From CAVOJV01 sp963696325 (GTDB taxonomy: Bacteria > Pseudomonadota > Gammaproteobacteria > Competibacterales > Competibacteraceae), in assembly GCA_963696325.1 (NCBI GenBank), contig CAVOJV010000064.1, positions 10,324 to 74,323 of the forward strand: a stretch of DNA of 64,000 bases, in the 5' to 3' direction. The notes under the pieces are model-generated. The model did not search any database. It saw only the letters and a program-made list of their open reading frames with translations, and was not told the origin of the DNA. Below, in pieces: positions 56,223 to 64,000 of the stretch. Position 1 is the first letter of the stretch. Each line of letters begins with the position of its first letter. A program made the position numbers and the translations under genes.

Positions 56223-57976
56223 AGCGCTGACCGGTTGGGAGACTCAAGCGGCCAACCGTTCAAAGGGTTCAGCGGCATTGGCGGCTTGGGCGGTGAGGGC
56301 TTGCGCCCGCTCCAGGTTTTGGATCGCACACACCAGCCGTAAGTGATAGGTGTTTTTGCGGGTACCGCCATAACGCGCCTCATTGCCTTGGGGTTGGCTG
56401 ACACGGGCCAAACCGTGCTCGACTCCGACCCGTTCGCGCAGGGCGGCGCGCCCCTCCACGGTGGTGGGCAGCACCTGGAGGCGTTGCCAGAGGTCTTCCC
56501 GCAGGTGAATGCTCAGGGTCCGACCCCCGGTCTTGCGGGACGTACACTGACTGCGGAGCGCGCAGGCCGCGCAGGCTTCGGCCGGAAAACTGGCGGTTTT
56601 GCCCAGGGTGATCGGCGTCACGTGGCCGGCCGGACAGGTGGCCTGACCGGCGGTCAGCTCGAGGTGAAAGGCGCGCTTGCTGAACTGCCCGGCTCGCGCG
56701 TGCGCCGGCCAGGGCCGACAGCGGATCGCCGCCCCAGCGGCTGCGTAGGTGGGAATCAGCTCGTCCCCCAGATAGCCCCGGTCGATGCGCAACGAGGTCA
56801 CCTGGCGGTGCTGGAGTTCGACGGCGATCAGGAGCGGCTCCAGCCCGGCGGTAGCCGGGGTGTTGGCGGGCAGGACCTCGGCGGCCAGGATGAGTTGCTC
56901 GTCGAGGTCGTGGGCAATATGCCGTTGGTAACCATCAAACCGCGTCGCCGAGGACTTGCGGCCATGGCGCATCTCGGGATCCGTAATACTGATTTGGCGG
57001 TCTTTGGCCACCCCCTGGCGAATCCGGGTCCCGCCGGCCGGGTCCGGTTCCAGGTCTTGCGCCCGCAGCGCCTGCAAGGTCTGCACCGCCATGACCAGCG
57101 GCGGCGATTGTCGTTCCGGCGGGAAGTGGGTACCGATCCAGCCCTGGAGGGCCTCCAACTCGTCACATAACCGCTGCAGGGCGTGGTGCTGCTGGTCGGC
57201 GTCCGCCCAGTCGATATCCAGCGCCGCCTTGAGGCTGGGCGCATCGAACAGCGACAACCCGATTTGCTCGATGACGTGGGCCACTGCCTGCTGGGCCAAC
57301 ACCGCCAGACAGCCGCTGACCTGGTGGGCCGCATGCCCCAAGAGGTTGAGGGTATCTTCCCCCCGGCCCCGACCCCACCGCGGCCTGGAATCCAACGCCA
57401 ACCGCAAGGTTTTGGCGCCAAACCCCCCACGGCCACGGGCCAGTTCGACGGTGCGTTCCAACAGCCGCTGGTCCCTCCCCGTGCTCAGCAACCGCATCCG
57501 AAAATCAAACAGCGCCCCTTGGGAGAACGCCGGTTCCTCCGCGCCCAGACACCCCAACACCCACTGCCAGCGTTTGGAATCCACCGTCAGTTCCAGCGCC
57601 TCCTGATCGCCGACCCCGGCATAGGCTTGCAGCACCGTCGCCATCGCCAGCAGCGCCGGCGGGACCGGCGGTTTGCCCGCCCCCGTCTGCCGGTACCTCT
57701 CCAGCAGTTCCTCCTCGAAGGCGTCATCGAACAACTCCCCCCGAATCTCCCGCAAAAACACAAACAATTTCTTGCGCGGGGCAGCGCGGTTCGCGACTTT
57801 CTCTTCGGCCGGACTCAGGGCAACGGGCGGGGACCATAAGGGAGGCGTCCACATACGATTTCACTCCAGGGGCTGAAGACCACAAGATAAAAGTCTAGGC
57901 CAACCTGAACCCAGGGCGGTTGTCGAGCCTCCTGAACCCTAGCCTCAAGGCAACCTCGTCTAAACCGGTCAGCGCT
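56223..57976 (-). mobile_element. IS1182-family element, copy 2 (1754 bp)
   Basis: Same length and ends as copy 1, opposite orientation, flanked by CTAG (56219-56222 and 57977-57980). With copy 1 it brackets the PHA and ethylmalonyl-CoA genes. Confidence 0.92.
56244..57854 (-). CDS. IS1182-family transposase, copy 2
   Basis: 536 residues, identical in protein to copy 1: same DUF772-type N-terminus, DDE core (LALDSRPRWGRG, SLRIDRGYLGDEL, GVEHGLARVSQ) and cysteine-rich insertion CAACALRSQC. Intact. Confidence 0.93.
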   Translation of the reverse strand: MWTPPLWSPPVALSPAEEKVANRAAPRKKLFVFLREIRGELFDDAFEEELLERYRQTGAGKPPVPPALLAMATVLQAYAGVGDQEALELTVDSKRWQWVLGCLGAEEPAFSQGALFDFRMRLLSTGRDQRLLERTVELARGRGGFGAKTLRLALDSRPRWGRGRGEDTLNLLGHAAHQVSGCLAVLAQQAVAHVIEQIGLSLFDAPSLKAALDIDWADADQQHHALQRLCDELEALQGWIGTHFPPERQSPPLVMAVQTLQALRAQDLEPDPAGGTRIRQGVAKDRQISITDPEMRHGRKSSATRFDGYQRHIAHDLDEQLILAAEVLPANTPATAGLEPLLIAVELQHRQVTSLRIDRGYLGDELIPTYAAAGAAIRCRPWPAHARAGQFSKRAFHLELTAGQATCPAGHVTPITLGKTASFPAEACAACALRSQCTSRKTGGRTLSIHLREDLWQRLQVLPTTVEGRAALRERVGVEHGLARVSQPQGNEARYGGTRKNTYHLRLVCAIQNLERAQALTAQAANAAEPFERLAA

Positions 57977-58084
57977 CTAGGTCTTCCCAAACACCGCTGT
58001 TCGGTCGACCACTGGGTCCTCTTTACTCTCCCCTCCGGGCCGCATTCCGCGGCCAGGGACTCAACCCAGCAGAGGGGAGACATC

Positions 58085-58231
58085 ATGACCACCGATGGGT
58101 ACCAACAGGCGATCGCTGCCCTTCAGCGCAACGGCCTTGGTGAGCGCACCCAGGAAGCCTGTGTCCGCGCCATAGGCATGCTCGTCGAATGCTACGGCAA
58201 AGCGCCCGATCAGATCACGGAGCCGGACTGA
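58085..58231 (+). pseudogene. N-terminal fragment of a tyrosine recombinase
   Basis: 48 codons after AGGGGAG: MTTDGYQQAIAALQRNGLGE then RTQEACVRAIGMLVECYGKA and PDQITEPD. This is the SAM-like core-binding start of an IS91-type or integron-type site-specific recombinase (ERT.EAY.RA...L.E.YGK.PD.IT). It stops abruptly, with no catalytic domain downstream, so it is a remnant. Confidence 0.6.
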
Positions 58232-58362
58232 TCTTCCCCCCTGTGATTTGACTTAACATGCTGGATTCCTTGAAAAAATGCTGATTTTTTCTCTAAATAT
58301 GTTGGCATGTATAATGGCTCATATGGCTGATATTGCGAGAGTTTTTTCGGTATACTTTACGC

Positions 58363-58952
58363 ATGTACGTCGCAACCATTCCCAACCGGGGTTCACCGCC
58401 CGCTTGCTCCGCGAAGGCTATCGCGAAGGCCAGCAGGTCAAAACGCGGACCCTGGCCAACCTCACCCACTGGCCGGCGGCACGCGTCGAGGCCCTCCGGC
58501 GCTGCCTGAAGGGTGAGTTCGATGCGGTAGGTACCCCCAGCGAGCCGGTCAGCGACCGCAGCTTTGCCGTCCTGTTCGTCTTGAAAGAGGTCGCCCAGCG
58601 CTTGGGCATCCCCTCGGCGCGGGTACCCAGCCGCTGGCGCAGCTCGCCCTGTTATTGATCCTGGCCCGGGTGGCGCACCAGGGCTCGCGGCTCTCCGCGG
58701 TGCGCTGGGTCGAAGCGCATGCCGTGGCCGAGGTGCTGGGCATTACCCAGTTTGACGAGAATGATCTTTACGCGGCGCTGGATTGGTTGGCGGCGCAGCA
58801 GGAAAAGATCGAGAACCAGCTCTATCGCACCTATGTCAACCGAGTGGGCCAGCCGCCCGTGCTGGTCCTCTATGACGTCACCTCCGCCTCCTTCGAAGGG
58901 GAGCAGAACGAGCTGGCCGAGTACGGATATCATCGTGACGGGAAGCAGGGTG
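58363..58952 (+). pseudogene. IS1634-family transposase, N-terminal part, frameshifted
   Basis: ATG 58363 reads MYVATIPNRGSPPA, then a frame change near 58405 to LLREGYREGQQVKTRTLANL and THWPAARVEALRRCLKGEFD. Another change near 58615 leads to LLLILARVAHQGSRLSAVRW, ITQFDENDLYAALDWLAAQQ and LVLYDVTSASFEGEQNELAE with the first catalytic Asp, ending GYHRDGKQG. The remaining two-thirds of the gene are lost at an IS21 end. Probably a dead copy. Confidence 0.75.
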
Positions 58953-59220
58953 CGTATTCCACTGAAATCTGCCACTCAGTCCAGCGGAAGGCTGCCACCT
59001 GTTCCAGGCCAAAGCGGCCACCCCTCGGAGCGTAGCGACGCGGGTGATTGATTATGGAGTTAAGTGCTCTATGGTTGTCAATGATGGAGTTAAGTGCTCT
59101 ATGGTTGTCAATGGTTGTTGGCGTTGGCGCAGGGAATCTCCTGTCTAAAGTGAGCCGATAAGCGTTGTGAACCAGTCGGTCGAGGATGGCGTCGGCGAGG
59201 GTGGGATCGCTGAAGTATTC
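58953..59220 (-). mobile_element. Remnant of a different IS21-type element with istB C-terminus
   Basis: Minus strand 59220 downward reads EYFSDPTLADAILDRLVHNA then YRLTLDRRFPAPT, an IstB C-terminus unlike that of copies A-C. The part 58953-59030 has the repeated CTGCCAC/GGCCACC pattern of IS21 terminal repeats. A 30-bp unit starting ATGGAGTTAAGTGCTCTATG is present twice in tandem (59054-59083 and 59084-59113). Confidence 0.6.
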
Positions 59221-59992
59221 ATACTGCCTCCGTTTTGGAACGCTTCATGCGCCGAACGCATTGGACATCTTCGCGCAGTGAAGCGATTTCAAGGCGTGTG
59301 AGAGAGATTTTCCAGGGCATACCATTGGCAATTTGCTGGCCTTTAATGCGGCCTCGTTGAAGCCATTTATACACGGTACCCGGAATGACACCGACGGCCC
59401 CGGCTACGCCTGCGACTGAGTACGTGCCATCGGCCCACTGGGGTGGATTATCCTCATTGCCGTTTTCTTTGGCGCTCGGGATCTGCCAGCGTTGCCGCAG
59501 CAGCCAGACGGTGCCGCCCGTAAAATTGCAGCCCCGTGCTGTCCGAAAACCTTCTGCGTTCAGGGTTGCCGCAATGTCGGCGTCTATCCTTCCCCCCGCG
59601 TGTAATTGCCCTAGCCGGCGCTGCACGGCCTCCCGTTGGGAGTAGTCCTCATAGCGGAGCACCTTACGCGTCAACCCGTGCTCACTGGTAGCGCCGGTTT
59701 GCCAATGGATCTGGTACCAGACCTGACCGGGGATGCGTTTGGTATCCACCATGACGCCCTGGATCACCAGTCGCACCAATCGCTTGCGATCGGCGCTGGT
59801 GGTGGTGACCGCCTGCCAGACGGCTGGCAGATCGGCACCCAAGGCCATGATCGCTTGGCGATCACTGTCGGTCAGCGTCACCGGCTGCTGAGCCGCCCAG
59901 CGTCGATAAGCCTGTTCCAGTGCTTCTACTGCACGCAGTTTCTCTTCCCACTGTCGTTCTAGATGGCGCGCCACCAGACGATGCTCGGGCTC
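59219..59992 (-). pseudogene. Large serine recombinase, C-terminal part (interrupted by RIT element)
   Basis: The C-terminal zinc-ribbon/coiled-coil region of a serine site-specific recombinase, without catalytic domain. Coiled coil EHRLVARHLERQWEEKLRAV then EALEQAYRRWAAQQ, the region LTDSDRQAIMALGADLPAVW, RLVRLVIQGVMVDTKRIPGQ and two small HTH-like modules (GTVWLLRQRWQIPS, VAGVAGAVGVIPGTVYKWLQ). The missing upstream coiled coil, LIELRLERARYEADRAQRQY then HAVEP, is at 63445-63519 on the other side of the RIT element and joins in frame. Everything further upstream is cut off by an IS200-type end. Confidence 0.8.
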
Positions 59993-60155
59993 TAATGTGG
60001 TCAACCACATTAGAGCCCTTATGTGGTCTTCACCGTAATGTGGCGTAGACGATTTCTGCGCCTTGTATTGGGCATTGCTTTCCTTTTTTGCGCCACATAA
60101 ATGTTCCGTCGCTATAGTCGATTTTTCATCCGTTGTTTAACGAGGAGGATCGACT

Positions 60156-61406
60156 ATGTTCCATCAACTTTTCCAGTGCCCCCGCACGATCGAGCGTCAT
60201 CAAGCCGGTGCATTCTTAGACGAGCGACTACGCTATCTCGCCCATGGTACCGCCCAAGGGCGCACGACAAGCTCTCTGCGGCTGATCGCCCAGCACCTGT
60301 TGGTGTTCGTTGATTACCTGCCCCTGACAACCGACGCTGAGATCGGTATTGAGCAGATCCAAGCGGCGGCCGATCGGTGGGTAAATCGCCAGCCGCAACC
60401 CCCTCATGTCACCGGTGCCTGGTACGGGAGAATGCGCTTTATTTCCGATGCGCGGCAATGGCTGAACTTTCTGGGTCGACTACGCCGGCCCGAAGTCCCC
60501 CGCCGCCCGTACACTCATATGCTTGAGGACTACGCCGATTACATGGCTCAGGAGCAAGGCCTGTCCCCGCACACCATCCGCCTCCGTTGCTGGCATCTGG
60601 AGCAGTTTCTCGGCCGCTTTTGGCAACAACAGCGCCCCTTTGACCAGATCGGTATCGGCGATATCGACGCGGCTATCGCGCGCAAAGGCGATCAGGACGG
60701 TTACGCGCGGGCCTCAATGAAAGGCTACGTCACCGTGCTCCGGGCATTCTTCCGTTACGCCGAACACCGCCGGTGGTGCGCGCCGGATTTGGCCGCCGCG
60801 ATAATGTCGCCACGCCTGTTCACCGATGCGCTGCTCCCGAAAGGTCCGGCGTGGGAAGACGTACAGCGCCTGCTCGCGAGCACGCAAGGCGATCGACCGA
60901 AAGACCGCCGCGATCGCGCTATTATCATGCTGTTTGCTGTTTACGGGCTACGGGTCGGTGAAGTGCGTGCCCTTCGCCTGGAGGACCTGGATTGGGAGCA
61001 GGAACTGCTCTACGTCACCCGCCCCAAACCCCGCCGCCGCCAGACTTATCCGCTTTCGTACACGGTGGGTGAGGCTATCCTGCGGTATCTGCAAGACGGA
61101 CGACCGCAGAGCCCCCACCGCGAGCTCTTTCTGACTGTACGCGCGCCGATTGTGCCGCTCAGCAGCGGGGTGCTCTATGACCTGGTCGCCGAGCGGTTGC
61201 GGCCGCTGGCGCTTCCCTTACCCCATTATGGGCCACACGCCTTGCGCCACGCTTGTGCTCAGCGTCTGCTCGGCGAAGGGTTGTCGATGAAAGTGATCGG
61301 CGACCATCTCGGGCATCGCAAAACCGATACGACCCGTGGGTATGCCAAAATAGACCTGGCCGGCCTGCGTCAAGTAGCGGACTTTGACCTGGGAGCGGTG
61401 CTATGA
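60156..61406 (+). CDS. RIT recombinase A (tyrosine recombinase)
   Basis: 416 residues after GAGGATCG. The N-terminal extension is MFHQLFQCPRTIERHQAGAF, then a SAM-like domain (LEDYADYMAQEQGLSPHTIR). Catalytic residues: Arg in VYGLRVGEVRALRLEDLDWE, Lys in LYVTRPKPRRRQTYPL, HxxR in HALRHACAQRLLGEGLSMKV, His in GDHLGHRKTDTT and Tyr in RGYAKIDLAGLR. Complete set. First of three overlapping recombinases; its stop overlaps the next ATG as ATGA. The three proteins are thought to act together in RIT mobility. Confidence 0.9.
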   Translation: MFHQLFQCPRTIERHQAGAFLDERLRYLAHGTAQGRTTSSLRLIAQHLLVFVDYLPLTTDAEIGIEQIQAAADRWVNRQPQPPHVTGAWYGRMRFISDARQWLNFLGRLRRPEVPRRPYTHMLEDYADYMAQEQGLSPHTIRLRCWHLEQFLGRFWQQQRPFDQIGIGDIDAAIARKGDQDGYARASMKGYVTVLRAFFRYAEHRRWCAPDLAAAIMSPRLFTDALLPKGPAWEDVQRLLASTQGDRPKDRRDRAIIMLFAVYGLRVGEVRALRLEDLDWEQELLYVTRPKPRRRQTYPLSYTVGEAILRYLQDGRPQSPHRELFLTVRAPIVPLSSGVLYDLVAERLRPLALPLPHYGPHALRHACAQRLLGEGLSMKVIGDHLGHRKTDTTRGYAKIDLAGLRQVADFDLGAVL

Positions 61407-62350
61407 AACTCAAGGCATTGATCGCGCAATACGTGGCCTTTAGACAGTCCCTGGGGGAGCATTTTGACAGCGCTGAAAGTGTCCTGAATACGTTCTGCCG
61501 GCAGATGGGCCAGGAGATCGATGCCGGCGAGGTTCACGCCGATCGAGTGCTCGCCTTCTTGGCCGGCACCGGCCCGGTGACACGCTACTGGCATCGCAAG
61601 CACAGCGTGTTGCGCGGCTTTTACCAGTATGCGGTCAGTCGCGGTTGGGTCGCCGATTCGCCGCTGCCGACAACCGTACCCAAGCTGCCACCGTGCTTTG
61701 TACCCTATGTGTACTCGCACGATGAACTCCACCGGCTCGTGCAGGCCACTACCGCTTACCGCAAGGAACATCGCAAACTGGAGCCGCACACCCTGCGGGC
61801 GATTTTACTGCTGTTGTAGGGTGCCGGTTTACGCGTCAGCGAAGCCGTCGCCTTGACACTGGGTGATATCGATCTAGCCGGCGCCCTGATCACCGTGCAC
61901 CACACCAAATTCGACAAGACCCGGCTGGTGCCCCTGGGACCCGAGCTGACTCAAGTGATGATGCACTACCTTACCCAGCGCAACGCCGCCGGTCACGCGC
62001 AACACAGGGGGGCATCGTTCTTTGTCTTGCGTAGCGGCATTGGCGTGTCGATCCAACTGGTCGAACAGACCTTCCGACGCCTGTGTGAGTATACCGGTAT
62101 CCGGCGTACCGATGGTGCGCGCTACCCGCCACGGCTGCACGATTTAAGGCACTGTTTCGCCGTGCACAGACTGACCTCCTGGTATCGCCAAGGCGCGGAC
62201 GTGCAAACCCTGCTGCCGCAGTTATCGACCTATCTCGGCCACGGCAACATCGCTGCCACGCAAATTTACCTGACGATGACCCCGGCGTTGCTGCAGGAAG
62301 CGTCACGGCGGTTTGAGCGCTATGCCTTCAAGGAGGTGGGTGATGACTGA
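61403..62350 (+). pseudogene. RIT recombinase B with in-frame TAG
   Basis: 315 codons, one of them TAG at 61817-61819. The first part, MKLKALIAQYVAFRQSLGEH and VLAFLAGTGPVTRYWHRKHS to LRAILLLL, is the N-terminal domain. After the stop comes GAGLRVSEAVALTLGDIDLA with the first Arg, HDLRHCFAVHRLTSW with HxxR, LGHGNIAATQIYLTM with His and Tyr. The family usually reads LLLLYGAGLRVSEA, so TAG stands where a Tyr codon is expected. A single base change explains it; otherwise the gene is complete. The start overlaps recombinase A; the end overlaps recombinase C. Confidence 0.85.
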
Positions 62351-63353
62351 CAACGCGAAACTCGGACCCTGGGTCCGGCGGTTTCTCCTGGAGCACCTGC
62401 TGGGCGAACGCAATCTGGCGCGCAACACGCAGCACAGTTACCGCGATACGCGGGTGTTGCTGATCCCGTTCATCGCCGGCCAAGTCCGTCAACCGGTCGA
62501 CCAACTGCGGATCGAGCAGGTCACCGCCGAGCAGGTACGCGGGTTCCTCCAGGACCTGGAGCAGCGACGTCGCTGCAGCGTGACAACCCGCAACCAACGA
62601 CTGGCGGTGATCCATGCGCTGGCGCGCTTTATCGGCCAAAAGAGCCCTGAGCATATCGAGTGGTGTGGACAGATCCGGGCAATCCCCTTCAAAAAAGCCG
62701 CCTCAAGGTCGATCATCTACCTGGAGAAAGCGGAAATGGACGCGTTGCTCGCCGCCCCGGATCGCCATACCGCGCAGGGCCAGCGTGACTATGGGTTACT
62801 CCTGTTTCTGTACAATACCGGAGCCCGCGCCGATGAAGCGGCACAACTCAGAATCGGCGACCTCCAGTTGGCCCACGCGCCGCCGCGCGACTACTCTTCG
62901 GTACAGCTGCGCGGCAAAGGTAATAAGCTGCGCCGTTGTCCGCTGTGGCCACACACGGTGGCTGAGCTGGCCGCACGGATCGAGGGACGGGCTCCCGCGG
63001 AGCCCGTCTTTCTCAACCGCGGTGGCCGACCAATTACCCGCTTCGGTATCCATGCGCTGGTCGAGCGCTATGCCCGCCGGGTATCGGCTACCCTGCCGGG
63101 ACTGGCTGCCAAACGGGTGAGCCCGCACTCGATTCGCCATACGACCGCTACCCATCTGCTGCGGGCCGGGGTGGACATCAATACGATCCGGGCCTGGCTC
63201 GGGCATGTCTCGCTGAATACCACCAACATTTACGCCGAAACCGACCTGGAAATGAAGGCTAAAGCCCTTGCCCATTGCGAAGTGACAGAGCTTAAGCCGG
63301 TCAAACGCTGGCGTGAGGATAAGGGCCTGATGGGATTCCTGCGCTCGCTATAG
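62343..63353 (+). CDS. RIT recombinase C (tyrosine recombinase)
   Basis: 336 residues from MTDNAKLGPWVRRFLLEHLL, with GGAGG just upstream and an 8-bp overlap with recombinase B. Core-binding domain: NTQHSYRDTRVLLIPFIAGQ, RNQRLAVIHALARFI. Catalytic residues: Arg in NTGARADEAAQLRIGDLQ, Lys in QLRGKGNKLRRCPLWPH, HxxR in HSIRHTTATHLLRAGVDINT, His in AWLGHVSLNTTN and Tyr in IYAETDLEMKAKAL. Complete and probably functional. This is the IS-type integrase-like third member of the trio. Confidence 0.9.
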   Translation: MTDNAKLGPWVRRFLLEHLLGERNLARNTQHSYRDTRVLLIPFIAGQVRQPVDQLRIEQVTAEQVRGFLQDLEQRRRCSVTTRNQRLAVIHALARFIGQKSPEHIEWCGQIRAIPFKKAASRSIIYLEKAEMDALLAAPDRHTAQGQRDYGLLLFLYNTGARADEAAQLRIGDLQLAHAPPRDYSSVQLRGKGNKLRRCPLWPHTVAELAARIEGRAPAEPVFLNRGGRPITRFGIHALVERYARRVSATLPGLAAKRVSPHSIRHTTATHLLRAGVDINTIRAWLGHVSLNTTNIYAETDLEMKAKALAHCEVTELKPVKRWREDKGLMGFLRSL

Positions 63354-63614
63354 GAACACCGGTTATGTGGCGTCTGATTGCTTCCACCCCGCGTGATAAA
63401 GGGGCCCGAGGCGTGGACGCCACATTACGGTGAAGACCACATAAGGGCTCGACGGCATGGTACTGGCGCTGAGCGCGGTCGGCCTCATACCGGGCCCGTT
63501 CCAGGCGTAACTCAATGAGGTAAGCCCCCGGCTTTGCCGGGGGACTCACGGAGGTTTGACCTATACGACGGTCGTTGTGAATCTGTAATCTCGACGAAGA
63601 GATGGAGGTTCACA
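63354..63614. other. RIT right end, host remnant and IS200 left end
   Basis: Contains the RIT inverted end (63417-63450), the 75-bp serine-recombinase remnant (63445-63519, minus), and from about 63520 the left end of an IS200/IS605 element with the hairpin CCCCCGGCTTTGCCGGGGG (63525-63543). GGAGG precedes the tnpA start. Confidence 0.7.
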
Positions 63615-63735
63615 ATGAAAGAATACCAGAGTCTAAGCCATACCCGGTGGGACTGTAAGTACCACGTTGTGTTCATTCCGAAAGAAGCGTAAGAAGAGGG
63701 TGTTTGGGGTGCTCAGACAGCACTTGGGGGAAATC
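63615..63735 (+). pseudogene. tnpA: IS200 TnpA, N-terminal fragment, frameshifted and cut by IS3
   Basis: MKEYQSLSHTRWDCKYHVVF then IPKEA and a stop. In the next frame KKRKKRVFGVLRQHLGEIF continues, so one base is changed near 63682. The HUH residues would lie further on and are removed by the IS3 element that starts at about 63743. A non-functional remnant of an IS200-type transposase different from the one at 30834. Confidence 0.8.
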
Positions 63736-63742
63736 TTTATAG

Positions 63743-64000
63743 TGGACCCCAATTTCCAGGCGATCATTTAAGATGGGAGCCGGTGAGAAATCGGGGTTTA
63801 TTGTGAGTGAGAAGAAACGCAAGATTTTCAGTGGTGAGTTCAAGGCAAAGGTTGCGCTTGAGACGATTCGGGGCCTCAAGACGGTCAATGAATTCCCCAG
63901 GATTTTGGCGTACACCCGACGCAGAGTTGGGCTGTGGAAGAAGGAGTTGCAAGCGCAGGCGGCCAGCCTGTTCGAAGTCAAGCGTGGCGCCAAGCCGGTG
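63743..64000 (+). mobile_element. IS3-family element, left end (runs off the window)
   Basis: Starts TGGACCCCAATTTCCAGG, as IS3 elements often do. Inserted in the IS200 tnpA remnant. Only the start of orfA is in the window. Confidence 0.8.
63803..64000 (+). CDS. IS3-family transposase OrfA, partial
   Basis: GTG start (an ATG is not available): MSEKKRKIFSGEFKAKVALE, TIRGLKTVNEF and VGLWKKELQAQAASLFEVKR, the IS3 OrfA HTH. The 15 or so residues between NEF and VGLW (PRILAYTRRR) do not match the family. One base frame over they read QDFGVHPTQ, so two compensating indels flank the recognition helix. It runs off the right edge. Confidence 0.8.
   Translation, partial: MSEKKRKIFSGEFKAKVALETIRGLKTVNEFPRILAYTRRRVGLWKKELQAQAASLFEVKRGAKPV

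Larger units (their letters stand above)
59993..63444 (+). mobile_element. RIT element (recombinase in trio)
   Basis: Three tandem, overlapping tyrosine recombinase genes between perfect 34-bp inverted sequences (60013-60046 and 63417-63450) that start GAGCCCTTATGTGGTCTTCA. GGGCTC occurs at both junctions with the host gene (59987-59992 and 63445-63450). The left end has an additional palindrome TAATGTGGTCAACCACATTA. It splits a serine recombinase gene in frame. Confidence 0.85.

Noticed and set aside
60013..63450. Integron or superintegron
   Set aside because: Three recombinases are overlapping and alike, with long terminal inverted repeats and no attC sites or cassettes; a RIT element fits better.

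Overview
The window looks like chromosome of an IS-laden, polyhydroxyalkanoate (PHA)-storing gammaproteobacterium. It carries two PHA-granule phasins, a PhaD-like TetR regulator, an ethylmalonyl-CoA pathway gene set, GC-rich coding DNA, and very many transposases. A relative of the Candidatus Competibacteraceae / Plasticicumulans type is my best guess. That assignment is inference: there is no rRNA or tRNA gene in the window to settle it.

Layout. (1) 1-7.5 kb, minus strand: the decayed core of a PFGI-1-class integrative conjugative element (ICE): pilL N-terminal gene, a lipoprotein, TIGR03759, lytic transglycosylase, TIGR03765, traD and TIGR03747. It has many frameshifts, and an IS110 sits inside the transglycosylase. 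(2) 7.6-14 kb: a TumE/TumA-type toxin-antitoxin pair, a tyrosine integrase, a palindrome-rich intergenic region, radC and a DUF3577/STY4534 ICE gene, the last two separated by IS21 copy A. (3) 14.1-16.9 kb: a large nSTAND-type NTPase (death-like adaptor, DUF4062, NTPase, FGE-sulfatase) cut off by IS21 copy B. It is a candidate anti-phage or conflict system. (4) 19.4-24 kb: transposon debris and an intact-length IS4-family element. (5) 24-28.7 kb: a cyclic-di-GMP-I (GEMM) riboswitch in front of a secreted FN3/PKD/LamG protein and a secreted beta-helix protein, then an asparagine-synthetase fragment. This looks like the remains of a c-di-GMP-controlled matrix or exopolysaccharide locus. (6) 28.7-42.5 kb: a transposon graveyard. 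In it an IS200-type element holds an IS4 and an IS21, and that IS21 holds an IS630 and an IS5.

(7) 42.9-55.2 kb is the metabolic heart. Phasin, patatin-like hydrolase, second phasin and a PhaD-like regulator are followed by a VOC-type acyl-CoA epimerase facing an operon: mcd (methylsuccinyl-CoA dehydrogenase), mch (mesaconyl-CoA hydratase), ecm (ethylmalonyl-CoA mutase) and a MeaB-like GTPase. A carbonic-anhydrase fragment comes next, then ccr (crotonyl-CoA carboxylase/reductase). Together they would convert crotonyl-CoA, an intermediate shared with PHB turnover, through ethylmalonyl-CoA, methylsuccinyl-CoA and mesaconyl-CoA to beta-methylmalyl-CoA. The Ccr carries a C-terminal pair of CBS domains, which suggests adenine-nucleotide control of the carboxylation step. 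Identical-length IS1182 elements in opposite orientation bracket this island.

(8) 55.2-64 kb: more debris (a truncated DDE transposase with a 16-bp tandem triplication, and IS1634, IS21 and serine-recombinase fragments). It also holds a recombinase-in-trio (RIT) element inserted in the serine recombinase, an IS200 tnpA fragment and the start of an IS3 element at the right edge.

Many genes carry single-base frame changes, some in compensating pairs. Part of this may be assembly error rather than real decay, so pseudogene calls that rest on one indel should be read with that in mind.
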